This document shows, piece after piece, positions 59,526 to 64,000 of a stretch of DNA of 64,000 nucleotides. Every line of letters begins with the position of its first letter. Within the stretch, counting starts at the first letter, position 1. The position numbers and the translations under genes are program-made. A model generated the notes under the pieces. The model did no database searches. It saw nothing but the letters and a program-made list of their open reading frames with translations, and was not told the origin of the DNA. Source of the stretch: Actinomucor elegans (lineage: Eukaryota > Mucoromycota > Mucoromycetes > Mucorales > Mucoraceae); NCBI GenBank assembly GCA_026027325.1, contig JAMSLZ010000002.1:372001-436000 (forward strand), written 5' to 3'.

Positions 59526-62500
59526 TTAACCAATAGTGGCAATGGCACTTCGGTTTTGGCTTTTGCGTTTTCTGTAGTGATGACGATGTGTATGGTCTTT
59601 TTCAAGCTTAGATACGTGATGTTTTCCATTACAGCACATGCGTACATCTTCCAGAGCTTCGTCTTCGTAATCATCTAAATCATCACCTGTGGAAGTGGCC
59701 ATCGATGATGTGGAAGTGGCAGTGGGTTGCTGTTGGAAAATGTCATGGATACGTCTGAAACTAGGGCGGTTTAATAAAGAGCCTGTCGTGCCACTTGAAA
59801 TGGATCTTGTATTGGCAGCATGATCTGCTTTTTTATCAGTTAATAATCCAATACCACCGGATCCATTGCGAGCAAGCAAATAAGAAATAGACTAGCACAA
59901 AATAAATATTAAATACAATTCTGTATATACTGTTCTTTTATTCTTACCTCGAACCAAAGGTCATGTTTTTCCATAGTGGGTGCTGTTAACTTGAGCTGAC
60001 GATGGCTTGTTTGAATTAAAAGACTGACATTAGGTAATCCACTCGCGCTAGCAGAAACATCTGGAATAGCACTGATATTTTCAATCAAGGCTAAGTAAAA
60101 AAAAAAAAAAAAGATGAATAAGTGATGCTATTAATCAAAATCAATCATATAATTACCGCTCTTTGCTTTCGCTTGACTTGTATCCAAGCCAGGAGCGGCT
60201 GTGGACCAGTACAAGGTACGTGTATAAGGATGAATCCAGAAGTAACGTTGATGTCTTCTTTCTGACATGCCACCACCTACTGCTTTACGTGTGTACTTCC
60301 ATAACCAATCGCCAATCATGGTTTTTGTAATCAAATTGATTGTATTGGGATCCATGGTAGTAGCACCACTATTGCTACGGGCTCCACTAGTATCATATTG
60401 TGATGAAGTAATTGATTGAAGTTGTTCATTGGTATTGTTAGTAGACAAGCTAGACATACTGATAGATCGGCGCTTATCTAGTGGTTGATGATGCATGTTT
60501 TCATGACTAGGTTGGCTTTCCAAATCAGAATAAGGATCATAAGGTTGTTTTCCTTTACTACGTGCTGAAATAGGTGACATGGATCGACTATCAGTGAATG
60601 CAGCCGAGCGACCAGCCTTATGAAGTAGTGCAGTAGGAGGTGGATTGGCGGGTCGGACAGGCACATCGGCTTCCGTCAATTCACGTTGGAAATAGCCAGA
60701 ATCATCAGCAGGAGCTTGATCAAAGACAGTGGTTGGGCCATCCGCTAAAATGCGTGCTTTTTTATAGTATTGATCAGGATGAGCCACTTCACGTTCGCGT
60801 TGACGCTTTTCTTGATAAGGTGAGCTAGTAATGGTGTCTTCTTCAGTGGGGACATGGACTACTACGTTACCATAGTCTGTCTCTGTCATATCATCATCTA
60901 ATGAAGCAGATGACTGAGAGGCAACAGCAGAATCAGCAGCACGTTTTATGTGATCATTGAGACTCATATCGCAAGTATGGCGTTTAGGATCATCCATTGG
61001 CTCTTCATGAGCTTGTTCTTTGTTCGAAGCAGCAGCAGCAGCAGCATTAGCTAAAGCAAGAGCAACTGCAGAAGCAATTAGTGCGTCGGTTTCAGATTTG
61101 GTGAATAACTTTTCATCTTCAGAATGAATACCAGCAGTAACTGGATCAACTTGTCTACTGGTTTCATTTGTAGTGTCCTTGTCATCAACAATGACGGAAT
61201 CAACATCCTTGCAGATAGCTTCTTCAATGACAGTAGTAGTATCCTTCTCACCAATCATAGCAACGATAGATCCAGTTTCTTTAGTGATAGTATCGACGGC
61301 AGTAGTAGTGTCCTTGTCGTCAACAACAATGGAACCAGTATCCTTGCAGATAGCTTCTTCAATGACAGTAGTAGTATCCTTCTCACCAATCATAGCAACG
61401 ATAGATCCAGTTTCTTTAGTGATAGTATCGACGGCGGTAGTAGTGTCCTTGTCGTCAACAACAATGGAACCAGTATCCTTGCGGATAACTTCTATTGTAT
61501 CAACGGCTGTAACAGGAGTTTCTTTCGAAATAACAACGGCATCTTCTTGTCCATCATAGTTTGTACTGATAACTGATCGATCACTTGTAGGCTTGATGTT
61601 GGCAAACACAGTAGCGTTCTTAATCGTACTTTTGCTGGAAGGCTTTGAAGTAGCATCGAAAAACTCTTCATCAGTATCAATCACAGAAACAATAGCATCC
61701 GATGTTTCATATTGAACACCAATGTCCTTTGTTTCGGCAACTGCAACTTGTACATCAGCATCCTTTGTTTCAGCAACTTCAGCAGAAACTTGTACATCAA
61801 CATCGATAGTAACTGGGACTTCACTTTGCACTCCACATTCAATTGTTTCAGCCATGATAGATTGGGTACTATGATCAATGCCCATAAGATCATATTGTGT
61901 TTCATGATCAAGACTAGCAATAGTTTCACATTGGGTGGATCCATCCGCAGTTTCAACGTGATCACTTTGAGTACCTATGCTGATCTGGACTATTTGGGTA
62001 TCTGCATCAACATCAGCAGCAAGTGCTAATGTATCTTTATAGCAATTGTTAATACTATAAAACATTTTCGAATATGAAACATACCTGCATCTTCTTCATG
62101 CTGCACACTTGCATCTTTAGTTTCAATTGGTACATCATACTGAACTTCCATGTCTCTTATAGCCGCAGCTTCAAATTGAATGCCTGTATCCACAGTCTCT
62201 ATCATTTCACTTTGAATACCACAGTCAGTACCCACTACGACATCGGATTGAGTTGCTTGGTCAAAAGTCTCAGCAACAACAAGGTCATTTTGAGTGGATG
62301 AGTCGACAGCAGCTTCAAGTGCAGCTGAACGAGAAGCAGCAATGGCGGCAGCAGTAGCAGCAGCAGCGGCGGCTAAAGCAATTGAAGGATCTTCGGGTTC
62401 GACACCCATAGCTTCTTGAGCAACAGTTTCCAACACTACCAACTTGGGAGCATGTTCAACAGCACTAACTTGTAAGGTATCCAATTGAGGAACCATAGTT

Positions 62501-64000
62501 TGTGTAGCCATCTCGGTCAATTGGACACAATCAGTTTGTACAGGCATCTCAACAGGTGTTGGCGAATCAGTTTGAATCTCTGCTTCAATGACTTGGGACT
62601 TCTCGGGTTCGGGATCTGTTTGTGTAAAGATCTCTGTACCTGCAGCTGGAGCAGTTTGAGTAGAGATTTCCAAACCTACGACTTTAGCTGTTTCAGTTTG
62701 AGTGGATATCTCAACGCCTTCTTGTTTCTTGTCGGGTAAACTGATGCCAAGCGCAGCTGCACCTAAACCGTCTTTGGTTGATGCTTCTTCAGTCTCTTGA
62801 GAAGGAGACCTTGACATGGCTAAACTCAATTCATCACCCAAAGATCGACGCACATTACTGATAGAATCGATTGGGTCAGTGTTTATTGCTGCATCCACCA
62901 TAACAGGCTTTTGGGTCACTTGAGATAATTCGCTGGATAAAGGTACAAATCCCCTAGCAGGTTTCGACTTTTCAATGTCGCTCTCATCATAACTATCTGC
63001 TTCACTTTCTTCGTTATCAGACATGGAACTGTAAGAATAAACTGAATCATTCGTAGTAGGTCGGTTATTGATTCGACTACCAGCATGGCGTGCTTTCTTG
63101 CCAGCTCTTCGTTTGAGAGAAGAAGAAGTGGAGGCTTTATGAGGACGTCTACCAATCAATTGACCATCTTCACCACGAGCTAAGGTTGATGAAGGCGTAC
63201 TGCCACTACGCGAAGGGCCTGCATCTACCCACATACGTGGATCATTCTGCAGTTGCTCAATGGTTTCCTGGGACTCTGCCAATAGCTTCTTAAATTCAAA
63301 CTTTTCAGTCTTTTCTCTATGCAAATTGGATCGTAGATTAGAGACCATACGATGCGCATGAGCTAATGATGTCTTTAGTGTTTCTACTTCCATGGCTTGA
63401 TTGCGTGCTGCCGGTGACTGCTTAGGTGAGGCAGGTGGCGATGCAGACGTGGATGTAGAATCGTTTTTCACAGCTAACGTGCTTTGTATATGATCACTGT
63501 CGGTTTGCTCACCCGTTTGGCCTGTGCGTCGACTGCTAGATTCGTTCTCACTGGAAAGTGCATGCTTACTCATACGTGATTGTGCTTTAGCAATAGCTAA
63601 TTCAGAGGTGAGTGCCTCAATCTGCTTGGTTTGATCCGTCTTTTCTCGTTGAATAGCAGCAGCATGGCGTCGAATAGAAGACATATCTTGTTCATGGCGT
63701 TGTTTCATAGCATCGATCGTATTGTTGAGCTTTTCTTCTCGGTCACGTAACTGTTCAATCTCGGATCGAAGATCATTGACTTGCTTTGCTAGCTTGTTTT
63801 GTTCTGCATTGGCTTTAGAAAGATTGGACTGTAAGTCAGTGACACTGATAACAAGCTCCTGTTTAGCAAGTTCCAAGTTCCATGTTTCTTCCTTGAGTTT
63901 TTCTAGAATCAAGTCAGTGGATGCTTTTTCTTAATTTACACGTGCTTTTACCTTCATTTTCTTCTCTTTGTCGCATCTGCTTTGCCATGGCTTCAGCAGC
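59526..64000 (-). CDS. Num1/ApsA-type cortical anchor with PH domain (5' partial)
   Basis: Exons 64000-63952 (partial), 63902-62085, 62034-60157, 60090-59948 and 59891-59526 join in phase and give at least 1417 residues; the 5' end lies beyond the window. In order: a coiled coil (LAKQVNDLRSEIEQLRDREE and around), a Ser/Arg-rich linker, then a region with about 20 motifs of the type x-T/I/V-Q-T/S (EISTQTE, EIFTQTD, PVQTD, STQCE), a nearly exact 45-residue tandem repeat (61173-61480), and the C-terminal PH domain of the Mcp5/Num1 type (MIGDWLWKYTRK, RHQRYFWIHPYTRTLYWS, HDLWFESISYLLAR). Num1 homologues bind plasma-membrane PIP2 and anchor dynein and mitochondria to the cortex. A short disordered tail with His/Arg-rich sequence follows the PH domain. 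Confidence 0.88.
61173..61480 (-). repeat. 135-nt in-frame tandem repeat in the Num1-like gene
   Basis: The block encoding DDKDTTTAVDTITKETGSI and IGEKDTTTVIEEAICKD is repeated with a 135-nt (45-residue) period; copies begin at about 61173, 61308 and 61443 on the plus-strand reading. Two copies are almost identical in DNA, including silent positions, so the duplication is recent. The region lies between the TQT-type motifs and the PH domain. Confidence 0.75.

Noticed and set aside
63903..63951. An apparent 22-nt intron (63930-63951) in the Num1-like gene
   Set aside because: A 49-nt intron with the same donor and an acceptor at 63903-63904, with a CTGAC branch-like site, is also in phase and fits the usual intron size here.

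Overview
The window is eukaryotic and looks like a Mucoromycota (Mucorales-type) fungus; I cannot fix the genus from sequence alone. The evidence is an AT-rich background, many short GT-AG introns (mostly 45-75 nt, often with CTRAC-like branch sites), very small first exons, long A/T homopolymers, relics of an L1-like LINE and a piggyBac element, and proteins (Nap1, Rad23, Sde2, CSN1, a Num1-type PH protein) in fungal form. Open reading frames were joined by hand into gene models. Each junction was checked for GT/AG, phase and protein continuity, but no transcript supports them.

Layout. 0-3 kb: 3' part of a zinc metalloprotease-like gene (+) and a small MIT-like protein gene (+). 3-7 kb: gene-free. 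7.1-8.7 kb: HAUS6/augmin-like gene (-). 10.2-11.1 kb: sde2 (-). 11.4-14.8 kb: decayed LINE (+). 15.3-18.9 kb: nap1 and rad23, both (-). 20.1 kb: one-finger C2H2 protein (+). 20.6-23 kb: unrecognised or decaying ORFs. 23.0-23.7 kb: secreted protein (-). 24.5-28.1 kb: large coiled-coil protein with an ICE1-like C-terminus (+). 28.2-30.8 kb: piggyBac relic, about 170-bp repeats and an inverted-repeat element. 30.9 kb: two-exon small Cys-containing protein (+). 31.4-33.3 kb: Sel1-repeat protein (-). 33.3-41.9 kb: gene-poor, with a HAUS6-like relic. 41.9-43.5 kb: methyltransferase with an N-myristoylation signal (+). 43.5-47.3 kb: repeats and a second HAUS6-like relic. 47.3-52.8 kb: triple-START protein with a C-terminal membrane anchor (+). 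52.9-56.75 kb: 19-exon STRA6-like receptor (-). 56.96-58.5 kb: CSN1 (+). 59.5 kb to the end: Num1/ApsA-type cortical PH protein (-), 5' truncated.

How the genes relate. Several are conserved housekeeping factors: Nap1 (histone chaperone), Rad23 (proteasome shuttle and repair), CSN1 (cullin deneddylation), Sde2 (splicing and genome stability), HAUS6-like (microtubule nucleation) and Num1-like (cortical dynein anchoring). There is no obvious operon-like or cluster logic. The most striking block is 47.3-56.8 kb, where a triple-START lipid-binding protein converges on a fungal homologue of the vertebrate retinol receptor STRA6. Mucorales signal with retinoid-like apocarotenoids (trisporoids), so this pair is the best candidate here for something not well described, although the functional link is inference.
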